Below the pieces are notes generated by a model that ran no database searches, was not told the DNA's origin, and worked only from the letters and a program-made list of their open reading frames with translations. The position numbers and the translations under genes were made by a program. This document shows positions 39,603 through 50,729 of a stretch of 63,519 bases of DNA, in pieces. Source of the DNA: Burkholderiaceae bacterium (lineage in GTDB: Bacteria > Pseudomonadota > Gammaproteobacteria > Burkholderiales > Burkholderiaceae_E); the NCBI GenBank assembly GCA_023954135.1, contig JAMLIN010000023.1:1-63519 (forward strand), given 5' to 3'. Position 1 is the stretch's first letter. The number at the start of each line of letters is the position of its first letter.

Positions 39603-39633
39603 GCATGCGCGATGAAGCGGCACGGGCGCATGC
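39603..39633. repeat. Inverted repeat between ponA and lptM
   Basis: Perfect 8-bp arms GCATGCGC (39603-39610) and GCGCATGC (39626-39633) lie 35 bp after the ponA stop and 15 bp before the lptM start. There is no T-run after it. It may be an operator or a weak transcript end; TAGACT just after could be a -10 for lptM-lysA. Confidence 0.45.
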
Positions 39634-39648
39634 TAGACTGCCTCGCAA

Positions 39649-39819
39649 ATGATCACGCGCGGCCACCCAGCCCTGGTCCTGGCAGTCCTCGTGCTCGTCG
39701 CCCTGACCCTCGGTGGTTGCGGAATGCGGGGCCCGCTCTACCTGCCGCCACCGCCGGGGCCGGCGCCGTCGACGGTGCCCGAGATGCCGATTCCCGACCA
39801 GGGCGACAGCCGGCGCTGA
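39649..39819 (+). CDS. lptM: LPS assembly-associated small lipoprotein LptM
   Basis: This 56-residue lipoprotein has a hydrophobic signal (ALVLAVLVLVALTLGGC) and the family signature CGMRGPLYLPPPP directly after the lipid-bearing cysteine (residue 24). LptM/YifL proteins help fold the LptD-LptE outer-membrane translocon. It lies directly upstream of lysA, the conserved order. It is easily missed because it is so short. Confidence 0.92.
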   Translation: MITRGHPALVLAVLVLVALTLGGCGMRGPLYLPPPPGPAPSTVPEMPIPDQGDSRR

Positions 39820-39900
39820 GCATGCCCGGCTGGCCGGTGCCTGCCCAGGCGCCCGGCCCTGCGGATCGTTCGTCCTCATCGTTTCCTGGGAGCCTCCCCG

Positions 39901-41157
39901 ATGCCGTGGTATGACCATCGCAATGGCGAACTGTTCGCCGAAGCCGTCAGGCTCGCCGATATCGCCGAGCGCTACGGCACCCCGACCTTCGTGTACTCGG
40001 CCAGCGCCATCCGCAACGCCTACCGGGAATTCGCGAAAGCCTGCGCCGGGCGGCGCGTGACGATCTGCTACGCGCTGAAGGCGAACTCCAATCTCGCCGT
40101 CGTCGACCTGCTCGCCCGCGAAGGAGCCGGTTTCGACATCGTGTCGGCGGGCGAATTGCGACGCGTGCTGGCCGTCGGCGGCGACCCGGCCCGGGTGGTG
40201 TTCTCGGGCGTCGGCAAGTCGGCCGCCGAGATGCGCGAGGCGCTCGAGGCGGGCGTCGGCTGCTTCAACGTCGAATCCGACTCCGAGCTCGAGCGGCTCT
40301 CCGAGGTGGCGCAGGCGCTCGGGCGCCGGGCGGCGGTGTCGTTGCGGGTCAACCCCGATGTCGATGCCCGCACCCACCCGTACATATCGACCGGCCTGCG
40401 GCAGAACAAGTTCGGCATCGCCCATGGCCGGGCCCGCGCCACCTATCGCCGGGCCGCCGGCCTGCCCGGCATCGACGTGGTGGGCATCGACTGCCACATC
40501 GGATCCCAGATCACCGAGATCGCCCCCTTCCTCGCGGCGGCCGACCGGGTCGCCGACCTCGTCGACGAGTTGCGGGCCGACGGCATCGAGTTGCGCCACA
40601 TCGACCTCGGCGGCGGCCTCGGCGTGCGCTACCGCGACGAAGACCCGCCTTCGCGGCAGGCGCTGATGCAGGCGATCTTCGAGCGCCTCGACTCGCGCTT
40701 CGAGGCCGGGCGCTACGAGATCATGTTCGAGTTCGGCCGCGCGCTGGTCGGCAACGCGGGCCTGCTGCTCACCCGGGTCGAGTACATCAAGGACACCGGC
40801 GAGCGCCGCTTCGCGATCGTCGACGCCGCCATGAACGACCTGATCCGCCCGAGCCTGTACGACGCCTGGCATGGCGTGGTGCCGGTACGGCCGCGCGCGG
40901 GCGCAACGCTGCCCCATGACATCGTCGGTCCGGTCTGCGAGTCCGGCGACTGGCTCGCCCGGGAGCGGATGCTCTGCGTCGAGCCCGGCGACCTGCTCGC
41001 CTTCGAGTCCGCCGGCGCCTATGCGATGGTGATGAGCTCGAACTACAACTCGCGGGGCCGGGCCGCCGAGGTCATGGTCGACGGCGACCGGGCGCAGCTG
41101 GTGCGCGAGCGCGAATCGCTCGAATCGCTCTACGCCCTCGAGCGAACGCTGAAATAG
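39901..41157 (+). CDS. lysA: Diaminopimelate decarboxylase
   Basis: LysA makes lysine from meso-diaminopimelate with pyridoxal phosphate. The 418-residue product has the PLP lysine in CYALKANSN (about residue 60), CHIGSQITEIAPF, the phosphate-binding HIDLGGGLGVRY, and the catalytic cysteine motif GPVCESGDWLA. The C-terminal AYAMVMSSNYNSR is also typical. The stop is immediately followed, with no spacer, by the stop of the opposing response-regulator gene. Confidence 0.97.
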   Translation: MPWYDHRNGELFAEAVRLADIAERYGTPTFVYSASAIRNAYREFAKACAGRRVTICYALKANSNLAVVDLLAREGAGFDIVSAGELRRVLAVGGDPARVVFSGVGKSAAEMREALEAGVGCFNVESDSELERLSEVAQALGRRAAVSLRVNPDVDARTHPYISTGLRQNKFGIAHGRARATYRRAAGLPGIDVVGIDCHIGSQITEIAPFLAAADRVADLVDELRADGIELRHIDLGGGLGVRYRDEDPPSRQALMQAIFERLDSRFEAGRYEIMFEFGRALVGNAGLLLTRVEYIKDTGERRFAIVDAAMNDLIRPSLYDAWHGVVPVRPRAGATLPHDIVGPVCESGDWLARERMLCVEPGDLLAFESAGAYAMVMSSNYNSRGRAAEVMVDGDRAQLVRERESLESLYALERTLK

Positions 41158-41991
41158 TCACATCCCTCGGAACCGTGCCGCGAACTGCCGGCTGACGGGA
41201 AGCCTCACCTCGCGGCCGGCCAGCCGTTCATGGAGATGCACCCAGAGCCGGCCGGCGAGGTCGCGACGGATCGTGTCGATCGCATCGAGCCGCACGATGG
41301 TGGAGCGGTGGATCTGCGCGAATTGCTCCGGATCCAGCCCGGCCAGCAGCTCGGAGAGCGGCATGCGGATGAGCGCGGTGGTCTCGCGGGTCACGATCGA
41401 GACGTACTTGTCGCGCGCCTCGAAGTAGAGCACCTCGCCGACCGGAATCTGGCGGGTCACGTCGCCGATGCTCGCCCTCAGGAAACGCATCCCGGGCCGC
41501 ACCGGGCCGTTCGCGCGCAAGCCGTCCTGCAACTGGGCCAGCAATGCCGGCAAGTCGGGGTAGGCAGGCCCGGGCTCGGCATGGCCGGCCGCCAGGCGCG
41601 CGCGCAGGCGCTCGACGCAGCGGGCGAGGCGCTCCTCGCCGACCGGCTTGAGCAGGTAGTCGACCGCGGCGGCCTCGAAAGCGTCGATCGCGTACTGCTC
41701 GTAGGCCGTGACGAACACGACCTCCGGCCGGGGAGGCGCACCGCGCGCCAGCTCGCCGGCCACGTCGAGCCCGCCGAGGACCGGCATGCGGATGTCCAGG
41801 AATGCGACATCGGGCCGCAGGCTCGCGATCGCCTCCAGCGCGGCGCCCCCGTCGTGCACTACGCGCTCGACGACGAGCTGCGGCCAGGCCTTGCGAAGCA
41901 TCCGCTCGAGAGCGGCCGCCAGCAGGGGCTCGTCCTCGGCGAGGATCGCGCGCGGCGTCGCCGCCGCGCCCGGGCCTTTCGGGCCGTTCAT
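41158..41991 (-). CDS. LytTR-type response regulator
   Basis: The 277-residue product is a receiver domain followed by a LytTR DNA-binding domain. Phosphoacceptor Asp66 lies in VAFLDIRMPVLGG, with the acidic pair in ILAEDEP and the conserved lysine in YLLKPVGEE. The LytTR part runs from about residue 175 (IPVGEVLYFEARDKYVSIV) to the end (FAQIHRSTIVRLDAI, LPVSRQFAARF). It overlaps the kinase stop by four bases, so the two form a two-component system of the AlgR/AlgZ or LytS/LytR type. The signal is unknown. Confidence 0.93.
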   Translation of the reverse strand: MNGPKGPGAAATPRAILAEDEPLLAAALERMLRKAWPQLVVERVVHDGGAALEAIASLRPDVAFLDIRMPVLGGLDVAGELARGAPPRPEVVFVTAYEQYAIDAFEAAAVDYLLKPVGEERLARCVERLRARLAAGHAEPGPAYPDLPALLAQLQDGLRANGPVRPGMRFLRASIGDVTRQIPVGEVLYFEARDKYVSIVTRETTALIRMPLSELLAGLDPEQFAQIHRSTIVRLDAIDTIRRDLAGRLWVHLHERLAGREVRLPVSRQFAARFRGM

Positions 41992-43160
41992 CGATCCGGC
42001 CCCGCGTCGAGGGCCTTGCCCTCGCCCGCCGGCAGGACGATGCGGGCCACGGTACCGCCGGCCCTGCGCGATTCCAGCGTCAGCGTCGCATCCGGTCCGA
42101 GCGCAAGGCGAAGCCGCTCGGCCAGGTTCGCCAGCCCGGCGCCGCCGCCGCTTGCCGGCGCATCGCCCAGACCAGCGCCGGAGTCCCCGACCTCCAGCAC
42201 CCAGCCGTTGCGCCCCGGGCTGGCCGACACTGTGATCTCGCCGCCCGCCGGGCTCGGCTCGATGCCATGCTTGATCGCGTTCTCGACCAGGGTCTGCAAC
42301 GCGGCGGGCGGTACCCGCACCGCATCCGCCCCGGCCGGCACCGCGTAGCGCACGCGCAGGCGGCCGCCGAGGCGAAGCTGCATCACGTCCAGATAGCCGC
42401 GCACCGAGTCCAGCTCGTCGGCCAGGGCCACCAGGGGGCGCGCCATGTTGCGAGACGATGCGCGCAGGTAGGCGGTCAACGCATCGATCAGCCGCCGGGC
42501 GTCCGGCGCATCCGGCGGGATCAACGCTATGACGCTGGCCAGCGTGTTGTACAGGAAATGCGGCTCGATCTGGGCATTGAGCAGTTGCAGCCGTGCCGAG
42601 ATCGCCTCGCGCTCGGCTGCCGCGCGGGCGCTGCGCTCGCGCTCGTGCGCCAGTTGCCGGCCGCGCAGGCGATTCACGAATCCGAGCACCGCCATCGTGG
42701 CGGCCGCCCAGAAGAGCGGAATCACGACCAGAAAACCCGAAGCCTGCATCATGTGCTCGACGAGGCGATTCCAGTCGCCGAGGCGCCACCAGGCGGCCGC
42801 AGCGTAGCCGAGCCAGCTTCCGGCCAGCACCACGGACAGCACGTAGGCGATGCGCAGCGCCGCCGGCAGCATGAACATGTCGAAGCGCAGGCCGCGGCCC
42901 AGCGTCCAGAACATGGCGTGTATCGTCAGCCCGATCGTCTGGCTCACCAGCAGGTTCGACCCGAAGCCTCCGGTCTGCGGGACGAACAGCGTCAACAGGG
43001 TCGCGATCACGGTGTTCAGCACCGCGGTCCAGGCCCATGGCGCCCATGACGGGCCATCGGGCGCGGGCTTCCACGCGGTCAGCAGCGAGCGGGAAGCCCG
43101 TTCGCCCAGCAGACGTGTGGACGATCCGCTCACCGCAGCACCTCCATCCGGAACACGCAT
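41988..43160 (-). CDS. LytS/AlgZ-type sensor histidine kinase
   Basis: This 390-residue kinase has four hydrophobic helices in the first 170 residues, then the His_kinase motif AQIEPHFLYNTLASV, where the histidine is phosphorylated, and an ATP-binding domain with LVENAIKHGIEPS and GDSGAGLGDAPASGGGAGLANLAERL. It is the partner of the LytTR regulator downstream. The sensing part is membrane-embedded with no obvious periplasmic domain, as in AlgZ. Confidence 0.92.
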   Translation of the reverse strand: MRVPDGGAAVSGSSTRLLGERASRSLLTAWKPAPDGPSWAPWAWTAVLNTVIATLLTLFVPQTGGFGSNLLVSQTIGLTIHAMFWTLGRGLRFDMFMLPAALRIAYVLSVVLAGSWLGYAAAAWWRLGDWNRLVEHMMQASGFLVVIPLFWAAATMAVLGFVNRLRGRQLAHERERSARAAAEREAISARLQLLNAQIEPHFLYNTLASVIALIPPDAPDARRLIDALTAYLRASSRNMARPLVALADELDSVRGYLDVMQLRLGGRLRVRYAVPAGADAVRVPPAALQTLVENAIKHGIEPSPAGGEITVSASPGRNGWVLEVGDSGAGLGDAPASGGGAGLANLAERLRLALGPDATLTLESRRAGGTVARIVLPAGEGKALDAGPDR

Positions 43161-43229
43161 CCCCGCCGCAGGCGTTCGGCCGGGTGCTCCATTCTGCGAC
43201 GGATGTCGGATGACATCATCGGTATCCTC

Positions 43230-43664
43230 TCAGATCAGCGCGGCCAACATGGCGGGCAGTCCATCGGACAGCACCCGCGGCAGGTCGACGAACAGCAAGG
43301 TGTTCATCAGGCGCTCCGGCGCCGCCACCGCGGCCACCCCGGCGCCCGCCAGCCCCATGTAGGCCCCGAGCACCCAGCGCCGGTGGTTGGCGAAGTCCCG
43401 GCGGATCGCGTAGCGCACGGCCAGCACGAGCGAGAGCAGCGTGAACAGCGACAGGCCGTGGATCCAGCTGAAGCCGCCCAGCCACGCCAGGCCGATGTCG
43501 CTGCGCAATCCGAACGAGCTCAGCGCGGTCACCGTCATCGCGACCATCCACAGATAGCCGACGCCGCGATGGCGCAGGCCGCGCTTGGCGGCCAGCAGCT
43601 GCCAGGCGCCGAGCACGACGGCCATGCAGGCGGCCAGCACATGGGTGAGCGTCAATGGGTTCAT
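43230..43664 (-). CDS. DUF2306 family membrane protein
   Basis: This 144-residue protein has four hydrophobic helices, starting with MNPLTLTHVLAACMAVVLGAWQLL-type sequence. The family-like motifs KRGLRHRGVGYLWM and FANHRRWVLGAYMGL have conserved histidines that could bind haem or metal. Its function is not known. It stands alone, 69 bp beyond the kinase start region and 147 bp from msrQ. Confidence 0.82.
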   Translation of the reverse strand: MNPLTLTHVLAACMAVVLGAWQLLAAKRGLRHRGVGYLWMVAMTVTALSSFGLRSDIGLAWLGGFSWIHGLSLFTLLSLVLAVRYAIRRDFANHRRWVLGAYMGLAGAGVAAVAAPERLMNTLLFVDLPRVLSDGLPAMLAALI

Positions 43665-43811
43665 GCGGATCTCCCGAAGCGGTTGGGATGACCCATTGTC
43701 GACACCCCGCCTGCGGCGCGTGCCGCGATGCGACGAAACGCCGGAACGGCGTCGCGAACCGCATCGGGACGGTGTGAACGGAATCCGCCGGCGATCGGCG
43801 GGGGCGGCGAG

Positions 43812-44477
43812 CTACGCGGTTCGGCCCGGCCGGCGGCGTGAACGAACCGACCGCAGGACGCGTGCCGCCAGCAGGAGTCCGACGATCATCGCGTAGACCG
43901 CGGGCTCGCCGATGTCGTTCTTGCCCGCCTTGTGCCACCAGAAATGCAGCACGCCGGCCGCGGCGACCAGGTAGACGACCCGGTGCAGCATCTGCCAACG
44001 CGACCCGAGCCGGCGCATCGCGAAGCGGTTCGAGGTCAGCGCGAGCGGGACCATCAGGACCCAGGCCGCGAAGCCGGCGGCGATGAAGGGCCGCTCCAGG
44101 ATGTCGGCGACGATGGCCAGGAGATCGAACCACTGGTCGAGCCAGAGATACATGAGAAAGTGCAGGCTGCCGTAGAAGAAGGCGTAGAGGCCGAGCATCC
44201 GGCGCAGGCGGACGATCGCCGTGGGCGCACCGAGCCAGCGCAGGGGGCTGATCGCGAGGGTCAGGCAGAGGAACACGAGGGTCCAGGTTCCCAGGGAACG
44301 GGTGACGAACTCGACCGGATTGGCGCCCAGGCCGCCGCCCGTGCCGAGCGCGACGAGGCGCAGCAGGGGGCCGAGCGACACCAGGAAGACGCCGGCCCGG
44401 ACGGCGCCGAACCAGGCCATCGGACGAGGGCCGGCGGGCCCGGCAGCCTGCGGCACCCGGGCCTGCCCGGAGCGCAT
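43812..44477 (-). CDS. msrQ: MsrQ, haem-binding subunit of the periplasmic methionine sulfoxide reductase system
   Basis: MsrQ is a membrane haem protein that passes electrons to MsrP. The 221-residue product has about six helices of the ferric-reductase-like fold with histidines at GSLHFLMY, WQMLHRVVYLVAAAGVLHFWW. It starts inside the msrP stop (overlap of one base), as usual. The start could be slightly later. Together with MsrP it repairs oxidised methionines in the periplasm, for instance after hypochlorous stress. Confidence 0.93.
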   Translation of the reverse strand: MRSGQARVPQAAGPAGPRPMAWFGAVRAGVFLVSLGPLLRLVALGTGGGLGANPVEFVTRSLGTWTLVFLCLTLAISPLRWLGAPTAIVRLRRMLGLYAFFYGSLHFLMYLWLDQWFDLLAIVADILERPFIAAGFAAWVLMVPLALTSNRFAMRRLGSRWQMLHRVVYLVAAAGVLHFWWHKAGKNDIGEPAVYAMIVGLLLAARVLRSVRSRRRPGRTA

Positions 44478-45442
44478 CAGAAATGCCGGCGCAGATCCAT
44501 CCCGGCGTAGAGCGAGGCGACCTGGTCGGCGTAGCCGTTGAACATCAGGGTCTTGCGCTTGCGGGCGAGAAAGCCGCCGTCGCCGATCCGCCTCTCGGTC
44601 GCCTGCGACCAGCGTGGATGCGGCACATCGGGATTGACGTTGGAGTAGAAGCCGTATTCGCGAGGGGCGGCGAGGTGCCAGGCCGTTAGCGGCTCCTTCT
44701 CGACGAAGCGGATCGCAACCAGCGACTTGCCGCTCTTGAAGCCGTACTTCCAGGGGACGACGATGCGTACGGGCGCCCCGTTCTGCCTCGGCAGGACCTC
44801 GCCGTAGAGGCCGACGCACAGCAGGGTCAGGGGATGCATCGCCTCGTCCAGGCGCAAGCCCTCGATATAGGGCCAGCGCAGGACCGGCGAACGCAGGCCG
44901 GGCATCTGGTCCGCGTCGGCGAGCGTCTCGAACTCGACGTACTTCGCGCTGCCCAGCGGTTCGACCCGGCGAATCAGCTCGGCAAACGAATAGCCCAGCC
45001 AGGGGATCACCATCGACCAGCCTTCGACGCAGCGCATGCGATAGACCCGCTCCTCGATCGGCGCGAGGGCGAGCAGCTTCTCGATGTCGTAGACCCCGGG
45101 CCTCGCTACCGCGCCTTCCACGCTGACCGTCCATGGCCGGGTCCGCAGACGGTGGGCGTGGCGCGCCGGATCGTCCTTGTCGGTGCCGAACTCGTAGAAA
45201 TTGTTGTAGGTGGTGACGTCCTCGTAGGAGGTGCGAGGCTCGCCGGTCGACAGCTCGCTCGGCCGGCCGGCAAGCTTCTGCGGGGGCAGGTTCGCCGGCG
45301 TGGGCTGGGCCACCGCGCCGGCCACGGGCAACAGCGCGGCGGCGCCCGCCGCGCGGATGATGTCGCGCCGTCGCTCGTACACCCTTCGGGGTGTGATCTC
45401 CGAAGGCTGGACGGGGTGCTGGCTGCTCGTCCTGATAAGCAT
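44477..45442 (-). CDS. msrP: MsrP, periplasmic methionine sulfoxide reductase catalytic subunit
   Basis: MsrP is a molybdopterin enzyme exported by the Tat pathway. The 321-residue product has a twin-arginine-like signal ([23 protein letters not shown]) and then [19 protein letters not shown], the family hallmark. The molybdenum cysteine lies in [15 protein letters not shown], and [12 protein letters not shown] is also conserved. The ATG at 45442 is preferred because GGGGA lies just upstream; starts further out read through a hairpin. Confidence 0.93.
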   Translation of the reverse strand: MLIRTSSQHPVQPSEITPRRVYERRRDIIRAAGAAALLPVAGAVAQPTPANLPPQKLAGRPSELSTGEPRTSYEDVTTYNNFYEFGTDKDDPARHAHRLRTRPWTVSVEGAVARPGVYDIEKLLALAPIEERVYRMRCVEGWSMVIPWLGYSFAELIRRVEPLGSAKYVEFETLADADQMPGLRSPVLRWPYIEGLRLDEAMHPLTLLCVGLYGEVLPRQNGAPVRIVVPWKYGFKSGKSLVAIRFVEKEPLTAWHLAAPREYGFYSNVNPDVPHPRWSQATERRIGDGGFLARKRKTLMFNGYADQVASLYAGMDLRRHF

Positions 45443-45463
45443 CGTCGTCCCCACGAATGACAA

Positions 45464-45487
45464 GGGGCGGTGATCGCTCACCGCCCC
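45464..45487. terminator. Inverted repeat between msrP and cytochrome c4 gene
   Basis: A perfect 10-bp stem, GGGGCGGTGA (45464-45473) and TCACCGCCCC (45478-45487), has a four-base loop. It lies after the cytochrome c4 stop (minus strand) and before msrP. The T-run is poor (CTTGTCATT), so termination efficiency is uncertain. Confidence 0.6.
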
Positions 45488-45511
45488 CTAGCTTACGCCC
45501 CTTCGAGACTG

Positions 45512-46144
45512 CTAACGAAGGCCGGCGATGTAGTCGGATACAGCGCGAATCTCGACGTCGGACATCTGCGCCGCGATCTGGCTCATCTGGAGATTGTTGG
45601 TGCGGTCGCCCTGGCGGAAAGCCGTCAGCTGGGTCGCGGTGTATTCGGCATGCTGGCCGCTGAGCTGCGGGTACTGCACCGGAATGCCGGCACCGGTCGG
45701 GCCATGGCAGGCGGCGCATGCGGGTACGCCCTTGGCGGCGATGCCCCCTCGATAGATCTTCTGGCCGAGCTCGGCGAGATCCTTCTCGCGCGCCGTGGTC
45801 GGCGTGAGCTTCTGCGAGGCATAGTATGCCGAGACGTTGCGGATGTCCTCGTCGGAGAGGGCGGCCGCGAAGCCCGCCATCAGCGCGCTGGGACGCGCCG
45901 GCTCGGCGCCGTCGATGGACTTGAAGTCGCGCAGCTGCTTGGCGAGGTACTCGGGATGCTGGCCCGCGATGCTCGGATTGGCCGACGCCGGGCTGTTGCC
46001 ATCGGTGCCGTGGCAGGCCACGCACACGCTGGACGCGATCTGCTGGCCGGCGGCGAGATCGGGCTTGGCCTTGTCCTGCGCCATCGCCAACACGGGAATC
46101 ATCGAAGCGACCACCGTCGCCAGCAGGCGCGAGGCGGACGACAT
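45512..46144 (-). CDS. Di-haem cytochrome c4
   Basis: Cytochrome c4 is a periplasmic or membrane-associated electron carrier that can feed terminal oxidases such as cbb3. The product has a signal peptide (RLLATVVASMIPVLAMA) and two similar cytochrome domains with haem sites VCVACHGTDGNS and ACAACHGPTGAG, each followed by PSIAGQHPEYLAKQL- or PQLSGQHAEYTATQL-type repeats. The start at 46144 gives 210 residues, the usual length; an ATG at 46195 is possible. No strong ribosome site decides between them. Confidence 0.93.
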   Translation of the reverse strand: MSSASRLLATVVASMIPVLAMAQDKAKPDLAAGQQIASSVCVACHGTDGNSPASANPSIAGQHPEYLAKQLRDFKSIDGAEPARPSALMAGFAAALSDEDIRNVSAYYASQKLTPTTAREKDLAELGQKIYRGGIAAKGVPACAACHGPTGAGIPVQYPQLSGQHAEYTATQLTAFRQGDRTNNLQMSQIAAQMSDVEIRAVSDYIAGLR

Positions 46145-46346
46145 TCGGGACGACGCCTGCGCATGCGTCGGGGAGATAACTTTGCTGTGGGCCATCGCCA
46201 ATCCGGTTGTTCTGGGTTCCACCGACGAACCGGCCGGCAGGACGGCGCCGGCGACATCCGGTCCCGTGGTATTCGGTTCCATCGGCTCGATTTCCGCTTC
46301 TCGATTCCATCCCGCATCCGCCGGATACGCGGTGAGGGAGCACGCA

Positions 46347-46356
46347 ATTGTACAAT
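46347..46356. promoter_or_regulatory. Palindromic shared -10 between cytochrome c4 gene and engB
   Basis: ATTGTACAAT reads TACAAT on both strands. On the minus strand TTGGAT lies 18 bp upstream, giving a plausible cytochrome c4 promoter. On the plus strand the -35 is weak. The two genes are divergent here, so transcription in one direction may exclude the other. Confidence 0.45.
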
Positions 46357-46419
46357 ATGGGGTTTGACGCATCCAACCAGACCGCCTTCGCATGCGACCC
46401 GGCGGCAGGCAGGCCTTTC

Positions 46420-48110
<1,691 letters not shown>

Positions 48111-48146
48111 GCGCCGGCCGCCCGCTCGACTTCGGCCGGGCTCGCG

Positions 48147-48500
48147 CTATACGAGCGAGGGAGGCTTCGCGCAGCACTGCGCGACCCAGGCCGCATAGGC
48201 GGGGTTCACCCTGGCGGGATGCCAGGCCACGATCTCCGGCACATCGTAGGGATGGAGCTCGCCGAGCCGCCGCTCGAGCTCGTCGAAACGGCCGGCGACC
48301 GTCTTGAGCAGCAGCGGGATCTCTCGCGCCTCCTCGATTCGGCCATCCCAGGAATAGCGAGAGCTCACTTCAGGAAGCCGATTGATGCAGGCGACCAGCG
48401 CCTCGTCGAGCAGGGTCCGCTCGATCAGGTCAGCGGTCGCTTCATCCGGCACATTGGTGAGCACCAACATCACTTGCGGGCTGATTCCGGACGATGCCAT
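48147..48500 (-). CDS. cutA: Divalent cation tolerance protein CutA
   Basis: CutA is a small trimeric protein with a PII-like fold, linked to copper tolerance. The 117-residue product has VMLVLTNVPDEATADLIERTLL, ACINRLPEVSSRYSWDGRIEEA, and the hallmark end ELHPYDVPEIVAWHPARVNPAYAAWV. The ATG at 48500 gives the usual length and has AAGGAGG upstream. It is transcribed in the same direction as rplQ but lies behind the rplQ terminator. Confidence 0.93.
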   Translation of the reverse strand: MASSGISPQVMLVLTNVPDEATADLIERTLLDEALVACINRLPEVSSRYSWDGRIEEAREIPLLLKTVAGRFDELERRLGELHPYDVPEIVAWHPARVNPAYAAWVAQCCAKPPSLV

Positions 48501-48520
48501 GTCGACCTCCTTGCGCGATG

Positions 48521-48560
48521 CAGGAAAAGAAAACGCCCGAGCGGCGATGCCGTCGGGCGT
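48521..48560 (-). terminator. Terminator of the ribosomal alpha operon after rplQ
   Basis: On the minus strand an 8-bp stem, ACGCCCGA (48553-48560) and TCGGGCGT (48533-48540), with a twelve-base loop, is followed by TTTTCTTTTCC. It lies 38 bp after the rplQ stop and closes the long ribosomal gene block. Confidence 0.9.
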
Positions 48561-48598
48561 CCGTCGGCCCGCCGAAGCGAGCCGGGAATGGAGCGCGC

Positions 48599-48982
48599 TC
48601 AGGCCTGGGCGGCCTCTTCCTGCTCCGGCCGGTCCATCAGCTCCACGATCGCCATCGGCGCATTGTCGCCGACCCGGAAGCCGAACTTCAGGATACGCAG
48701 GTAGCCGCCATTGCGATTGGCGTAGCGCGGTCCGAGCTCGTCGAAGATCTTCACCACCATGTCGCGATCGCGCAGGCGATCGAAGGCGAGGCGCCGGTTC
48801 GCGAGCGAGGGCTTCTTGCCGAGGGTGATGAGCGGCTCGACGACGCGGCGCAGCTCCTTGGCCTTGGGCAGGGTGGTCTTGATCTGCTCGTGCAGCAGCA
48901 GCGAATTGCACATGTTGCGCAGCATCGCGGTGCGATGCGCGGTCGTGCGGTTGAGTTTGCGAAGTCCGTGACGATGACGCAT
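48599..48982 (-). CDS. rplQ: 50S ribosomal protein L17
   Basis: L17 is a late-assembling large-subunit protein near the exit tunnel. The 127-residue product starts [21 protein letters not shown], the typical L17 signature, and ends with an acidic tail ([11 protein letters not shown]). It is the last gene of the alpha operon, 18 bp after rpoA, and is followed by a strong terminator. Confidence 0.98.
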   Translation of the reverse strand: MRHRHGLRKLNRTTAHRTAMLRNMCNSLLLHEQIKTTLPKAKELRRVVEPLITLGKKPSLANRRLAFDRLRDRDMVVKIFDELGPRYANRNGGYLRILKFGFRVGDNAPMAIVELMDRPEQEEAAQA

Positions 48983-49000
48983 GGTGAGTTCCTCTATCGA

Positions 49001-49996
49001 TCAGGGGCGCTCGAGACCGGCCGGAGGCCAGTTCTCCAGGCGCATGCCCAGCGTCAGTCCGCGCGACGCCAGCACTTCCTTGATCTCGTTCAGCGATTTG
49101 CGCCCGAGGTTGGGCGTCTTGAGCAGCTCGTTCTCGGTGCGCTGGATCAGGTCACCGATGTAGTAGATGTTCTCGGCCTTCAGGCAGTTGGCCGAGCGCA
49201 CGGTGAGCTCGAGGTCGTCGACCGGACGCAGGAGCACCGGGTCGATCTGCGGGCCACCGCGGCCGATGCTGCTGCCGCCCGCCTGGGGCTCGACCACCGG
49301 GTCGTGGCCCTCGAGGGCGGCGAACACCGACAGCTGCTCGACGAGGATCCGCGCCGACTGGCGCACGGCCTCCTCGGGGGCGATCACACCGTTGGTCTCG
49401 ACGTCGACGATCAGGCGGTCGAGGTCGGTGCGCTGCTCGACGCGTGCGCTTTCGACCACGTAGCTGACGCGCCGGATCGGCGAGAACGACGCATCGAGGA
49501 CGACCCGGCCGATCGACTTGGTCTCGAGCATGTCGCGCATCGTGCCCGGAACATAGCCGCGGCCGCGCTCGACCTTGATCGACATGTCGAGCTTGCCGCC
49601 CTCGGTCAGGGTGGCGATGACATGATCCGGATTGACCAGCTCGACGTCGTGCGGCAGGTCGATGTCGGACGCCGTCACCGGGCCGGCCGCTTCCTTGCGC
49701 AGCGTCAGGAAGACCTCGTCCCGATTGTGCAGCTTGAAGACGACGCCCTTCAGGTTGAGCAGAAGCTCGACGACATCCTCGCGCACGCCGTCGATGGTCG
49801 AGTACTCGTGCACGACCCCGGCGATCTGCACCTCGGTCGGCGCATAGCCGACCATCGAGGACAGGAGCACGCGACGCAGCGCGTTGCCGAGCGTGTGACC
49901 GAAGCCGCGCTCGAACGGCTCCATCACGACCCGGGCGTGCGAGGGCCCGAGTTGCTCGACCTCGACGATGCGTGGCTTAAGCATGGCAGTCTGCAT
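49001..49996 (-). CDS. rpoA: RNA polymerase alpha subunit
   Basis: The alpha dimer starts RNA polymerase assembly and contacts UP elements and activators. The 331-residue product has the N-terminal domain with [19 protein letters not shown] and the C-terminal domain with [20 protein letters not shown]-type helix (here [13 protein letters not shown]) and [14 protein letters not shown]. The ATG at 49996 has GAGGAA upstream; an ATG four codons later would begin [11 protein letters not shown]. It lies 16 bp after rpsD. Confidence 0.98.
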   Translation of the reverse strand: MQTAMLKPRIVEVEQLGPSHARVVMEPFERGFGHTLGNALRRVLLSSMVGYAPTEVQIAGVVHEYSTIDGVREDVVELLLNLKGVVFKLHNRDEVFLTLRKEAAGPVTASDIDLPHDVELVNPDHVIATLTEGGKLDMSIKVERGRGYVPGTMRDMLETKSIGRVVLDASFSPIRRVSYVVESARVEQRTDLDRLIVDVETNGVIAPEEAVRQSARILVEQLSVFAALEGHDPVVEPQAGGSSIGRGGPQIDPVLLRPVDDLELTVRSANCLKAENIYYIGDLIQRTENELLKTPNLGRKSLNEIKEVLASRGLTLGMRLENWPPAGLERP

Positions 49997-50012
49997 TCGG
50001 TATTCCTCTTGG

Positions 50013-50633
50013 TTAGCGCGAGTACAACTCGACGATCAGGCTTTCGTTGATGTCGCCGGCGAGGTCGGCACGATCCGGAACCGCCTTGAACACGCCTTCC
50101 ATCTTGGTCTTGTCGACCGACACCCAGCCCGGCAGGCCGATCTGCTCGGCCAGGTTCAGGGAATCGACGATACGGGCCTGCTTCTTCGACTTCTCGCGGA
50201 TCGCAACGACGTCGTTCGGCTTGATCGTGGCCGACGGGATGTTCAGGACCTGGCCGTTGACGATGACGGCGCAGTGGCTGACCAGCTGGCGCGCCTCGGC
50301 GCGGGTCGAGCCGAATCCCATCCGGTAGACGACGTTGTCGAGCCGGCACTCGAGCAGTTGAAGAAGCTGCTCGCCGGTGTTGCCGCGACGCCTTGCGGCT
50401 TCCGCGAAATAGCGCCGGAACTGGCGCTCGAGCACACCGTACATCCGCTTGACCTTCTGCTTCTCGCGCAGCTGCAGGCCGTAGTCGGAGGTACGGGCGC
50501 CGGATGTGCGGCCATGCTGGCCCGGCTTGGTGTCCTTCGCCTTGGAGTCGAGCGAGCGACGCGCGCTCTTGAGGAACAGGTCGGTTCCTTCGCGGCGGGA
50601 GAGTTTTGCCTTGGGTCCGGTATAACGTGCCAC
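50013..50633 (-). CDS. rpsD: 30S ribosomal protein S4
   Basis: S4 binds 16S rRNA first and, in enterobacteria, represses the alpha operon. The 206-residue product has [20 protein letters not shown] at the N-terminus, an S4 RNA-binding domain ([21 protein letters not shown]) and the end VELYSR. There are no zinc cysteines, so it is the C-minus type. Unlike the other tight spacings in this operon, it lies 425 bp after rpsK, with repeat elements in between. Confidence 0.98.
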   Translation of the reverse strand: MARYTGPKAKLSRREGTDLFLKSARRSLDSKAKDTKPGQHGRTSGARTSDYGLQLREKQKVKRMYGVLERQFRRYFAEAARRRGNTGEQLLQLLECRLDNVVYRMGFGSTRAEARQLVSHCAVIVNGQVLNIPSATIKPNDVVAIREKSKKQARIVDSLNLAEQIGLPGWVSVDKTKMEGVFKAVPDRADLAGDINESLIVELYSR

Positions 50634-50729
50634 TTCGTTTCCTCGATTCTTACGCGACGCGACGTCGCGGTTAGTCCGCCCTTAAGGACGCCCCGCAATG
50701 GCGGGCGCGTGGACGAACGGTGGTCTTTC

